A DNA stretch of 64,000 bases from Cutaneotrichosporon cavernicola (taxonomy: Eukaryota > Basidiomycota > Tremellomycetes > Trichosporonales > Trichosporonaceae): the NCBI RefSeq assembly GCF_030864355.1, contig NC_083395.1:3162001-3226000 (forward strand), written 5' to 3'. The position numbers were made by a program, and so were the translations under genes. The notes beneath the pieces were generated by a model. That model saw only the letters and a list, made by a program, of their open reading frames with translations, ran no database searches and was not told the origin of the DNA. Below, in pieces: positions 47,363 to 58,699 of this stretch; position 1 is the stretch's first letter; every line of letters begins with the position of its first letter.

Positions 47363-49685
47363 ATGTCCTTTCCTGTACACTCTAGGTCCCCCGCCAGGTC
47401 CAATCCAGAGTCGCGACGGCCCAGCACCGACGAGCCCGCATCCGTGAATGTGGAACCCTCGCCAATCGCGGTGTTGGCCGACTTCCCATGCCAACTGGCG
47501 CCGGCTGGGCAGCCAGCAACGCCTTGCATCCTCCCGCCGCGCCCACCAAATCGGCATTCCTTCAATATCGGGATGGGGAACCTCCTCCGGCAGAGACGGG
47601 GACTGAGGAGCAATTCCGAGAAGGAGGGATCGTTGGTATTCCGGGAGTTGGAGGACGAGGCAATGAAGTCGTCCCTCAATAAGTCGCCATCGGACCAGAA
47701 CCCGATCCTCACTGAATCGGAGCTCCCAAGCCCCAGTCCCAGCACCCCAACGTTCCCCGGACCTAGTAGGCGGGCAATCGATACAATTGTGATGGAGCAC
47801 GCGTCCTCGCTCATGCCCCTTGATGAGGGACCGCCGAAACGGGCCGGGCGCAACATAGTCGTCCTCCTTGACGGAACAGGCCAGGGGTTCTGCGATACCA
47901 ACTCAAACATCATCAAGCTCCACACAGTACTTAAAGCGGATGAGGAACAGTTTCTCTACTACAGTAGCGGCCTGGGTGGGTTCCGAACTAGGCGCGGACG
48001 TTGTCGAAGCCCAGGTGCTGACATCAGGTACTGTTCTGCCGGCTAGCACTGGGTCGTGGGCCAACGCGCGGCGCGAGATGGCAATGATCATCGACAAGGC
48101 TGTCGCATGGTAGGTCGCACGTGGTTAGGGTTGATGTCCAGCGGGGCTCACGAACAGGAACTTTGACGACTGTGTCTGCGACGCCTACGCCTACTTGATG
48201 GACTACTACACGCCAGGAGACCGCGTGTACATCTTCGGTTTCTCGCGTGGTGCATACGTTGCCCGTGCGCTTGCTGGCATGATTCAGAAGGTGACTAGCG
48301 CGAGGCATGGCTGACGGAAGGTGGGCCTGCTCCCACGCGGTAACCAGCGTTCCCTCAAAGCGTGAGTATGGCCCAATGAGTGCTAACGCAGTGCATACCG
48401 AGTATACACAGACCCGAAGGCTGTCCGGAGCGAACGGGCTGATGACTCGGCAAACCAACCCGGTGCACAATACAGGCGCATTTTCTCTCTCTCGCGGCCT
48501 GTGGTAATCGAATTCCTCGGCGCGTGGGATACGGTATCGAGCCTGGGCGGGTTTAGGTTGCCACGTTTGCCCTTTGCGAGCGGTGTGAAGACTGTCAAGT
48601 TTTTACGACAGGCACTTGCCCTCGATGAGCGCCGTATCCGCTTCACGCCCGAGTACATACACTATGACGCCGAGGAGAACGCGTTGTGGGAACGAGTCAG
48701 AGTCTGCAAAACCCATCTGGCGCAACTGAGCTCCAGGTATGCTAGTAGGCAGGATCCGGGGATGGAGCATGCTCAGATGGAGCGTGCGCAGATGGAGCGT
48801 GCGCAGAAGGATCTTGCCCATGCCAGGGCAGAACTGAACAACAAGTTCCCAATCTACGAAAAGACCAAACTTGGAATGTTAAAGAGGCGCCGGATGGACT
48901 GCTGGTTCATGGGCTGTCACTCGGACGTTGGGGGTGGCAACGACCTGAACGGCGATCCGTCTCTGTCAAACATCCCCCTGCGGTGAGCCCAGATTGGCCG
49001 CGCTGACCCCAGCTGGATAGTGCGTGAGGCTGTGGATTGTGGCCTACTACTCAGCGCAACGGGAATGTCTTATCTCGCAGCCATGGCGATCCCCGAGTGG
49101 GCGAGGAAGGGTTACCCCAACGAGAACCACTGCGGGCCGAGTGCAGCCACGATAGACTTCCTGAGTTGCCTCGCCGCGATCGTCGATGAGACGCTCACGA
49201 GTCCTTGCACGGAGCAGGAGGCGCTGAACGACATGGACAAGCTGTGCCAACAAATCAAACAGGAAGAGCTCCGCAAGCTGGTGGACTTGGTGGCCTGGCG
49301 CGATGTCGGGCCCGACCTCCTGTCCTTGGATGCCACAAGACCGTGTAAAGAGAGCCTCCGAGGCTTCGTCTATCGGAGCCTAGAAGTCTGCCCCCTCAAG
49401 ACAAGATGGTACGCGCCTGACATGGGGACCGTCGAAACCAAGTCGAGGGTGACGTAGGTTTGCTCTGCTCCTGTTACACATCCGGGGCTGATTGCCAGCG
49501 TCAACTTTGGTGCGCCGAGACGGATGATGCCGGGTCAGCGCGTTCACATGTCCGTGTACCACCGAATGAACGCACCGGAGCAGCTGGGCTTGCCCAAGTA
49601 TAGGCCCCGAGCACGGCTCCCGTCCGAGTTCAAGGACTGGGACGATGCGCTTAGGAAAAAAGAGGATCCGCTTTGGCTGATGTGA
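47363..49685 (+). CDS. DUF2235 alpha/beta-hydrolase, copy 1 (intact)
   Basis: Seven exons (47363-47975, 48028-48109, 48158-48290, 48321-48361, 48392-48982, 49013-49453, 49499-49685) give 695 residues in unbroken frame. Three of the introns are only 30 nt. A disordered 150-residue N-terminal extension precedes the domain, which starts RNIVVLLDGTGQGF. The nucleophile elbow is IFGFSRGAYVARALAG (GxSxG). The acid is likely the Asp of FLGAWDTVSSLGG and the histidine that of GCHSDVGGGNDLNGD. These are the marks of DUF2235, the family that includes bacterial Tle1-type phospholipase effectors; the fungal substrates are not known to me. Between these motifs is a short coiled coil with three EHAQMERAQ-like repeats. 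Its paralogue lies at 51954. Confidence 0.88.
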
Positions 49686-50399
49686 AGGAACTAACAGCGA
49701 CTGGAAAGGGAAAAGTACGACTAAAAGAAAGGGGGGTTTTTCCTACTGTTTTGTACTGGTGAGAGGATGCAGAACGAATACGGACGTGTCGTAGACGGAT
49801 AGTATTCACCGATTGTCGGTTGCTCGAGACCGGTGGAAGGTGGATATAGTTCCAATGTAGCCGTATTGACTTGGTGACAAGGAGATACATACGTTGGGAG
49901 TGAATGATGTCCCAGCACTGTATAGCCCCCTATACTGCATACTTCCTTGTTAATAACAGACGGCGGGGCTGTGGATAGAGACCATCAGCGGATAAAAAAA
50001 CTCGAACTTCGGAGCAGGGCAACGACTCGAGCGAGAATCAAGGCAGTTGGGCAATTGGGTTCTCAGACGGCGGGGAACAAAAGAGGTGAGAGTGAAAGCA
50101 GGGTTGTGGGGAGGTTGATGCACCAAGACAAAGAGATTTTGAAGAGGTCAGCGCATGAAAAAGAATTGAACGGCGCAGGTGAAAACGCCAGAAATGAAAA
50201 AAAGATGTGGAGATATGCATGATAATAGGTCTAAATACATTCTGCTTCTCGTCAGCCGCCCACCTTCGTCCACTGGGGTTGGCCCCTCTGCCCTACCCAA
50301 GTCCCCATTCACAGGAGGAAATAACGCTCTCGACAGGACCATCCCCGCTCTGGAATCGTCCCACCGAGTCAACAGCGGCTCACCTTAGCCATCCGCCAC
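49686..50399. other. intergenic, 0.7 kb
   Basis: AT-richer than the flanks, with A-rich stretches at 49990-50220. No gene is supported. The last 150 bp may hold decayed N-terminal coding sequence of the broken DUF2235 copy (Ser/Pro-rich frames), but I cannot confirm it. Confidence 0.45.
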
Positions 50400-50933
50400 G
50401 GCCCTGGGCGTTCGACTGGGAAACTATCGATACCAACGTTCGTATGTGCAAGCCGTCACCCCTTTCGCCTAATGGGAGCCCTTCGACGCGGAAACGACGT
50501 AACATTGTTCTCCTCCTGGATGGGACGGGCAAGGAGTTTGGAACAAGAACTCAAATCTCATTGAGTTGCATACGATGCTCAAGGCCGACAATAACCAGTT
50601 GATATACTACAGCTCAGGACTGGGTTGTTACAGGACGTCGGGGAGACAGCGAACCAGCGCCAGGAACTGTTCTGCCGCCCATCACGGGTTGGAGGGCCAA
50701 CATGAAGCGCTGGTTCTGGATGAAGATGGACCTGGCTCTGGTGTGGTGGGTGTGGAGATTGATGTTGCGACACAGATGTGCTGATGGGCCGGAACTTTAG
50801 CGACTTTGTCTGCAATGCCTACGAGTATTTGATGGATTATTACACGCCAGGCGACCACGTCTCACATCTTCGGCTTCTCGCGAGGTGCATACGTCGCACG
50901 TGCGCTTGCCGGCATGATACAGAAGGTTGGTGT
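50400..50933 (+). pseudogene. DUF2235 hydrolase, copy 2, broken and truncated
   Basis: Recognisable pieces of the same family occur in order: RKRRNIVLLLDGTGKEFG, then in another frame NSNLIELHTMLKADNNQLI and YYSSGLG, then NFSDFVCNAYEYLMDYYTPG and, after a second shift, HIFGFSRGAYVARALAG. The first frame change (near 50540) and the second (near 50865, one extra base after GACCACGTCTC) both interrupt the reading. The segment matching exon 2 of the intact copies is degraded. Everything after the GxSxG exon is missing, so the acid and histidine motifs are absent. It lies between two intact copies in the same orientation. Confidence 0.85.
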
Positions 50934-51953
50934 TTAGTTGTTGGATATGCATAGACCACCGAATCTGACACTGGACAAGGGCATAGCAGCTAAGGGGCAG
51001 CGCATTGGGAGGTGCTGTGCACCTGCTGAGGGGTGGTGGGGTTGTAGTTGGTATTTGACTTACAGACAGGAATCAATACAAACATTTAGCTCCCACTCGC
51101 ACGATAATCAAATCGTATTGTGGCCGACTATTGTATTCTACCCTGCATCTGGGCGACACGACTACGATTAGCCGTGCATATGAAAACACACTTCAACAAC
51201 TGCTTCACTACTCAACACTCATCGTCATCACTCATCACTCATCACTGGCCCGTTGACACTGGGAACAGTCCACTCGGCGACCTTGGACTGCCGACTTGCG
51301 GGGTATCCTGTCACGACATTCTGCTGTCACTGTCCGCTCGAGGTACTCAGTGGTCCAAGCGGGTCAGTGCATTGATCAGGCTGTGCATCGGCATTGCAAG
51401 CCTTCCCTTCACTGCACTGTACCTCACTGCCTCACTGTACCAATTCATCCACTGGATGCCGTGTCCATCCGAGGCCTCAGCACACCTGTTTGATCTAAGC
51501 AGCCGCGCCTGCAACATGTCACGGAACCCACGTAACCCAGTGACACGCCACGTACGCCACAAGGTGCTCCTATTATTAATACGCTACCTCGAAGCGGTGC
51601 CGTAAACAGAAGTAACCCAGGTCCCCAGGTCCCAGGAATGTTGAATGAGCGGAATGAGCGGATGCACGTCAAGTGGTCAGACCCGCATCTTCATCTCGTC
51701 AAAGTCAATAGTTTGTCGCCACCGAGTAATTGATCCTGGATGAAGATGACCAGATGATCAGATGAACAAGGTTTGGTGCCTACTTCTGTCTTGCTCGGAC
51801 CCGAGTAGAGGCGGGTGGCAAGGGCTAACAAACCATTGGCCTGGTCGGTACATTGTAACGTCATCCGACCATACCACCAGTGTCAACACTCAACTGTCAA
51901 TAGCATTCATCTTGTCCACTAACACGCTCTTGTTGACTCTTTTCCAACCCGAG
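50934..51953. other. intergenic, 1 kb
   Basis: This follows the broken DUF2235 copy. No trace of its missing 3' exons was found here by eye. There is a simple ATCACTC repeat near 51220-51245. The last 200 bp are the upstream region of DUF2235 copy 3. No CACGTG is seen. Confidence 0.45.
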
Positions 51954-53891
51954 ATGTCCGAGTCGAACCCCACGCCCAACTCGGAGCACGATGCCTCGCC
52001 CCGTCAGTCCACCGAGCCGCTGCTCGGTGCCCCACAGCCTGCGATGGAGGACGTGGATCAGCCGCCGCGCCGCGACTCAGTCGATCCGGGCCAGCGCAAG
52101 CGGCGTAACATTGTCCTACTTCTCGATGGGACCGGGAAGGAGTTTGGCGATATGAACTCGAACCTCATCAAGCTGCATACGGTGCTGCAGGCTGATGAGG
52201 ACCAGCTGATCTACTACTCGAGTGGACTGGGTGAGTTAGGCTGCTGGCAACCTTGGCAAGAGAGGTAGGGAGCTGAAAGCAGGTACTGTCCTGCCTTCGA
52301 GCACTGGGTCGTGGGCGACGGTTCGGCGCCAGGCTGCCATGGCAATCGACCTCGCTCTCGCATGGTGAGTTACCTACTGATGGAGCTGACGGAATAGGAA
52401 CTTTGACGACTTTGTCTGTGACGCGTACGCATACCTCATGGACTACTATACACCAGGCGACCACGTCTTCATCTTCGGCTACTCGCGCGGCGCGTACGTC
52501 GCCCGTGCACTGGCAGGCATGATCCAGAAGGTATGCCGCTATTCCGCAGCCAGCTCTGACACCAGGTCGGCCTCCTGCCCCGCGGTAACCGACGTTCCGT
52601 CCAAGCGTGCGTTCCACCCTATACTTTGCTGATGCCAGCGCATACCGTGTATACACGTCGCACACGTCAGTGCGCGGCGAGCGACCTGGCATTGACCCCG
52701 ACCACCCCGGCGCCCTGTACCGGCGTATCTTTGGTCTGTCGCGGCCCGTCATCATCGAATTCCTGGGGGCTTGGGACACTGTCTCGAGCCTGGGCGGAAT
52801 TGGACTGCCGCGCCTGCCCTTCGCGGGCGGCGTACAGGCAGTCCGGTTCTTCCGGCAGGCACTGGCGCTGGATGAGCGCCGGATTCGCTTTACGCCCGAG
52901 TATCGGCATGCGGATAGGGCCGAGATCGCGCACTGGCGGGCTGTGCAGTCCGCCAAATCCGCCGTATCGGAAGCTGAGCAAGCCGGCGATGCTAAAAGGA
53001 TCAGCGAGACTGAGGCCGCGTTAGCGGAGGCGCGGGCTGCGCGAGATAAGGAGTATCCGAGCCGATCGTGGACGTTTGATAACCAGCGCGTTAAGGAGCG
53101 GCAGGAAGAGCTCTGGTTCATGGGCGCGCACTCGGATGTCGGCGGCGGGAGGGACTTGAACGGCGACCCGTCTCTTTCAAACATCCCCTTCCGGTCGGTA
53201 CTACCGTAGTCTACTACCCTAGTCTAGCTAACTCCAGGTGGATCCTACGCGAGGCAGTCGACTGCGGTCTCCTCATCAGTGCCACGGGTGTGCGATATCT
53301 CCGCGCGACGGGTTTGCCCATCGATCTCCCGACCATCAGGGAACACTGTGCGATTGATGACCCCCCCACTCCGGCGACGATGCGCTGTCTGGCGGATCTG
53401 GACGCGATCGTCTCGGCACAACTGAAACATCCGCAGGTAGAGCAGGACCGCATGGAGGAGATGGAGGCTCTACGCGCCCAAATCCCCCAAAGCGAGTTGC
53501 GTAAAATTGTCAACATTGATGCGGAGCGGGACGCGTGTGCCACACCAACCGCCGACTTGCTTTGCGAGCAGCGTAGCAGCCTGCAGTGGCTGTGGTGGTT
53601 GCTCGAGTTTATTCCCCTCAAGACGCGCAGATACTCTGCCCAGCCGGATGCTGATGACGGAGGGTCAAAGTGGACGTAAGCGCAGCGAGTGAGTAGGCTG
53701 ACGATAGAATCAACTGTGGCCGGCCGAGGCAGATGGTCAATGGACAGCGGGTGCATGTCTCTGTTCTTCACCGGATGAATGTACCAGAGTCTGAGGCGCC
53801 ACGGTACAGACCGAGTGCAAAGCTCGGTAATGGGCTTGCGTCGTGGGACGAGGCCATGACCAATCCCAACCACAGCATGTGGGCTTCGTGA
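51954..53891 (+). CDS. DUF2235 alpha/beta-hydrolase, copy 3 (intact)
   Basis: Seven exons (51954-52230, 52283-52364, 52398-52530, 52566-52606, 52639-53193, 53238-53675, 53708-53891) give 569 residues. Exons 2, 3 and 4 (82, 133 and 41 nt) have exactly the lengths found in copy 1, so the two genes share ancestry and intron positions. The domain runs RKRRNIVLLLDGTGKEFGD, IFGYSRGAYVARALAG (nucleophile Ser), FLGAWDTVSSLGG (acid) and GAHSDVGGGRDLNGD (His). The N-terminal extension is about 110 residues shorter than in copy 1, and the coiled-coil insert (KSAVSEAEQAGDAKRISETE) differs in sequence. No signal peptide or membrane helix is seen, so a cytosolic location is likely. The substrate is unknown. 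Confidence 0.88.
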
Positions 53892-54197
53892 GTGGTACGT
53901 CACCACTGTCGCCGCATCTGACACCGAGCTCCAAGTACATGCCTGGCACAGCCGCTCCCATAGTCCCCCGCAAAACCTTGCACCCGCCGCCGATCAAGAG
54001 CTGTATAAAGGAAATGCCCAAGATAAAGATGACACTACCCCCAGGTTCGCGTGCCATTTCCTCTCTCCTATCACTATTACGCGGTCGACTTTTGAAATAA
54101 ACAGATTACCGAGACGTAGAGCCACATTTTCCAAGTTGTAGTTGAGAATCTCTTTGAATTTACCGAATGAGCAAAAAGAGCAAAAGTCAAAAAGATT

Positions 54198-54297
54198 CGA
54201 CGAAGACATGATTCGAACATGCGCTCCCGAAGGAAGTTGATCGCTGGTTGGTTAGAACCATTCGAGTCAACCGCGTTAACCACTCCGCCACTTCGCC
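54198..54297 (-). tRNA. tRNA-Ser(CGA) with intron
   Basis: Read on the minus strand, the acceptor stem GGCGAAG pairs with CTTCGTC. The D arm is GCGGAGTGGTTAACGC. The anticodon stem GTTGA/TCAAC encloses the loop CTCGAA with anticodon CGA, interrupted after the base 3' of the anticodon by an intron of about 19 nt (TGGTTCTAACCAACCAGCG). A long variable arm (TTCC-TTCG-GGAG) marks a class II serine tRNA. The T arm is GCATG-TTCGAAT-CATGT. A T5 run follows directly on the minus strand (about 54190), a Pol III terminator. Confidence 0.9.
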
Positions 54298-54527
54298 GTT
54301 ATATGTTTCATAACGAATTTAGAATCATTAAGTTTCGGAGAGGCACATTCTCGACGGTCGATCAGGCCTGCCCTAATCAGTTCCTTGAGCTCCCACCGTT
54401 GGCCGGGGCTCCTCCATGTGACCATTGATTGTAAATACGGAGACCAGGTTGTCTCGACGTGATGCAGAAGTGTCTCGGTGGTCGTTCAAACGCTCCAGGC
54501 TGCCGCTATACATCCCAATGTGGTGAA

Positions 54528-56087
54528 TTACACGAGCTTCTCAAGATCGTGTGTGCTCGGCCGATCCAATCCTTCCGTGTCCCCCGCCTCCTCGTGGGCA
54601 GGTGCTCGCGGACTCGCCAAAAGCCTGGCTCGCCTCTCCCCTGACGCGACACTGGGGAATGACGGGAACTGGTCGGGCGGCTTGGGCAGAGGATCTTCGC
54701 TGTCTGTCAGCAAAGGCGGCGACATTGCTCACGAGAAGTAGGGGTGCTCTACCGCCTCGGCCGCGGAGATGCGCCGCTCGGGGTCATAACAGAGAAGCGC
54801 AGCCATGAGCGCATGGCCGTTTGATGTGAGGTGCTTGAACTTTTGTCTCAGAGTCGAGAAACTCAAGTCAGCTCCAAGCATGATTGTAAGCTCACGTTGG
54901 CCCGGTGGGGTTGATGCTCTTTGCGTTCGGGAGGCGGGAGAACCCTGGCCACATGTCGTCGTTGGGCTTGCCGAGGAGGTTGAAGATCTGCCGTCAGCTT
55001 GACAGAAACAGAGAAATGAGACTCACCCGGCTCAACTGGTCGATCTCGCCTCGCCCCGGAAACAACGGGTCTGTCTGTATCAACTCGGCAAAGATGCACC
55101 CGATGGACCACATGTCGATAGCTGTTGTGTACTCTTTAGCGCCGAGGAGCAGCTCGGGTGCGCGGTACCACAGAGTCACGACTAGCTGGGTCATGTCTCC
55201 AAGCGGGTCGCCGAACTTGCGAGCAAGGCCAAAGTCAGCCACCTTGATCTGCCCGCGGTTGCTCATGAGGAGATTGGACGTCTTCAGGTCGCGATGGAGC
55301 TTATGTCAGCGGGGTCGCTGGGATACCTCACAATCCAGTGGGAGTGGCAGTGCGCAACGGCAGACAACAGCTGGCGCATGATCGTCTTGATCTCGGACTG
55401 CACGAACGCGTGCGGCATGTCGGCGAGGAGCGTCTTGAGGTCGTGCTCGATGAAGGGCATCACGATGAAGATTCTACAGTTAGCTCGGATACATTAGGAG
55501 ACGAACTGGTTCAGCGTGTCGCCCACGACGACCTCGCGAACGCCAACGACGTTCTCGTGCTCGCCGGCGGTCATGAGCGCCATGATCTCGCGCAAGCTTG
55601 TGATGGGGAAGCCCTGGCGCTCCTCGTCGAGCTTGAGTTTCTTGAGTGCGTAAATCTTGCCCGTGTCGTTACATCGTGCGCGGAACACGACACCGTATGT
55701 CCCTTCCTCGATGTGGTTTAACCGCGAGTAGCTGTACACGGAGCGGCAACCAGTGAGGCCGGGGTGCGCGCTTCTTGGCGGTGCGAATGCGGACCTGGGA
55801 AAGCCTCTCGGTGGTGATGGGGGACGTGGTGAAGGAGAGCGCTTCTGCGGTGATGGTGACTTTGGCTCGGCTCGTTGTGGGGAGGAAGGTGAGTTGGATG
55901 CAGGTTGTACGGGAGGTGGTTGAGGTGGATGGTCATTTGAATCATCCGGCCGGCGTAGCTTTTTGGCGCGCACTAACCGCCTTTTGATCTCGACAGCGCG
56001 TGACACCGGCCCAGATTGTGCGCCATCATCGTCTTCGATGGACAACTGTCGCTTGAGAGGGGCTGAGGATGACTCTGCTTGAGCCAT
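54528..56087 (-). CDS. cyclin-dependent kinase, CDK11/PITSLRE family
   Basis: A nuclear Ser/Thr kinase of the group linked to transcription and splicing. A 110-residue Ser/Pro-rich basic N-terminus precedes the kinase domain. The glycine loop is [12 protein letters not shown], the lysine sits in YALKKLKLD, and the helix C motif is PITSLRE, which names the family. Later come [12 protein letters not shown] (rebuilt across a short intron), [27 protein letters not shown] and [12 protein letters not shown]. The C-terminal lobe continues [22 protein letters not shown] across a 33-nt intron and ends HDLEKLV. CDK10 is the closest alternative, but the literal PITSLRE helix fits CDK11. It is divergent from TPA1. 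Confidence 0.9.
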
Positions 56088-56313
56088 TAGGGGTTTTCGG
56101 GGTTGTTGTCAAGTTGGTGAATTCAAGTTGCATCAGCTTGAGGATGACGTGCCTGGTTCGGGTCACCCTGTTGGGTTTCTATTGTTCGATTAGGGTTCAT
56201 TAGGGTTCATTAGGGCTGCACGTGATCGACCTCCACTTTCCATATCTTTCAGACAACCAGCAAACACAATTTCTCGAATCCGACTTTGCACGACATTCTA
56301 TCCACCATACAAC
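56088..56313. promoter_or_regulatory. divergent promoter with CACGTGAT (56219-56226)
   Basis: The 226-bp region shared by the CDK11-type kinase and TPA1. It contains GCACGTGATC (on the minus strand GATCACGTG, the RTCACGTG form) about 90 bp before the TPA1 ATG, and an adjacent direct repeat of TTAGGGTTCA (about 56189-56212). Confidence 0.5.
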
Positions 56314-58543
56314 ATGCCCAGCACAGTGCGACCGCGTTCCCCTGGTCCGGAGACCGAGAGGAAGGCTAAGAAGGCCAAGGCCGATGTTTCGCCCGACATC
56401 ACCCTCCCAGAGGGCACTACTCGCCACGCCCTCCACGAGACGTATGAGCAGTCGACGCCATACAAGCACATTGTTGTCCCAGGTCTCCTGACGGACGAGC
56501 TAGTGAGTGAGCCAGGAAGATCCCACTGACATTAGCTCGAATCCGTTGTTGAGGAGACCAAGACGTACGGTGTGCGCGGTGAGGAGGGCAGCCTCGCCGG
56601 CTGGGGCTGGGAGCAGAAGGAAACGGACATCTACAAGGTGAGCGGTTGTGCTGGAAGAGGGATGGAAAAGGCGATGGGTATGGTCTATCTGGGGGAACCG
56701 GATGGCTCCGTGCGGTGCTCTGCGTAGTGATTGCCTCAGCTCTGCGTAGTGATTGCCCCAGCTCTGGGCCGAGGATAGCAGTTTGGACGACCCGGCTAAC
56801 AACAGATCCAGCAGACGCCGGACCTCGCGTCGCTCGACGAGCAGCACCTGCCGGAGGAGACGCTCGAGGCACTCCCCTGCATCACGCGGTTGAAGGAGGC
56901 GCTGTATTCGCACGAGTTCCGTAACTTTGTGCGCGACGTCACCGGCTGCGGCCCGCTGTCGGGCAAGAAGACGGACTGCTCTGTGGGCCTGTACACGAAG
57001 GGCTCGCATCTGCTGCTGCATGACGACTCAATCTCAACCCGTGTCATCTCGTACATCCTGTACCTGCCCAACTCGCCGCTCGACGCACCCGCATCCGATT
57101 TCACGAGACCAGCAGACAACGGCAAGTTCCTCAAGGGGTGGGACCCGAAGTGGGGTGGTTCGCTCGAGCTGTTTCCCGTTGAGAACGGCGACGAGCGCGG
57201 CCTTCCGGGTACAAAGGCGGTTGCGTCGCTGCCAGTCAAGTGGGGCCAGATCATCTTCTTCCAGGTCCAGCCGGGACGCAGCTACCACTCGGTAGAGGAG
57301 GTGATTGTTGGCGATGGGCGGCGGCGTCTCGGCGTCAGTGGTTGGTTCCACCGGCCCATCGAGGGCGAAGAGGGCTTTGGCGCGTATGCGAACGAAAAGG
57401 CTCAACGTGCGGCGCTCAGCTCCCTTGCACAGATTGTGAGTTGATTTTTTTCTGGCAATCTGACACCAGACTGCCGCGCCCACCATCCCTATGGTTCCGT
57501 ACACTGCCGATCCGCCGGCAGGCCTTACGCCAAGCCACCTCTCGTTCCTAAAGGACTTCCTCGCACCGTCATATCTCACCCCGCAGACCCTCGAGAAGCT
57601 TTCCGGCCAGTTCGTCGAGGCCTCGGAAATTGTGCTGCACAACTTCCTCCGCCCCGACCTGGCAGACAAGATCAAGGCCGAGACGAAGGCTGCCGACGCG
57701 GCAGCCTTTGGCGACTCGAAGCTCATTCCCGGACAGGACGTGGGCGAGGGTGACGGATGGGTGCTGCAGGGCCCAGCTTCCAAGCACAGGTTTGCGAGCC
57801 TTGTTGGTGATTCAAAGTCGACACCCGCCTTGCGTTCTGTGTTGGCCAAGCTCCTCCCATCTGAGGCTTGGCGCGCGTGGCTTGGCGTTGTCTCCTCCCT
57901 CGCCCCGATGGAATATCGTGCTGAGGCGCGCCGTTTCCGCCGTGGACTCGACTACACCCTCGCGAATGGGGAGGAGCGGACTGGCGAGGCGCGGCTCGAC
58001 GCGTTCCTCGGCCTCTCGTGGTGGGCCGACGTGCCGGCAGGCAGTGATGAGGAGGACGCACTGATCGAGCACGGCGGGTGGGAATGTTACCTTGCCGCTC
58101 CCGATGCGTCCGAGGACCCCGAGACGTACCAGAGCGCGCTGGCTAAGCGTGCGGCGGAGGCTGAACGCACCGAGGCAGAGCAGGAGGCCGCGGAGGCTGA
58201 GGAGAAGGAGGCTGAGGCTGAGAACGGGGAGAAGAACGGCGAGGACGACAAGGCGGACGGACCCAAGATCACGATGGGTGGCGTCGACCTCGAGTTTGAT
58301 CCCGACCAGTTCTCGGACGGCGACTTTGACACGGACTCGGAGGGCGGCGACGACGGACCGCTGCTCACCCAGCCCGTGTCGTTCAACCGCCTGCTGCTTG
58401 TGCTGCGTGACCCCGGCGTTATGCGGTTCGTCAAGTACCTCAGCGCTGCGGCACCGGGTTCGCGCTGGGACGTGGGTGGCGAGTGGGAGGTCGGCATGCT
58501 CGAGGAGGAGGATGAGGAGGAGGGGAAGGAGGCGACGGAGTAG
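56314..58543 (+). CDS. TPA1: prolyl 3,4-dihydroxylase Tpa1/OGFOD1
   Basis: This 2-oxoglutarate/Fe(II) oxygenase hydroxylates a proline of ribosomal protein uS12 and affects translation termination accuracy. Four exons (56314-56502, 56536-56637, 56806-57435, 57470-58543) give 664 residues; yeast Tpa1 has 644. The N-terminal catalytic double-stranded helix has the metal ligands in SHLLLHDDSISTRVISYILY (HxD) and QPGRSYHSVEEV (second His), and the 2-oxoglutarate Arg in RRRLGVSGWFHRP. The C-terminal non-catalytic domain (VEASEIVLHNFLRPDLADK; SFNRLLLVLRDPGVMRFVKY) is the usual Tpa1 partner domain. A Glu/Ala-rich insert (residues about 540-590) is extra. A basic ERKAKKAKAD near the start may be a nuclear signal. 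Confidence 0.93.
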
Positions 58544-58699
58544 GAAGTAGGCGCGGGCGCCATCTAATAGACAGTTTAGTATGCACAGGGTTTGTCGACT
58601 CGAATCCAACTGGCAGTGATTGGTGATGCATTGATGATACTGTACGTGCTATGCAATGTGTGATCTGGTGATGCGTCCTCTTCTGCTATGTCTAATGCA

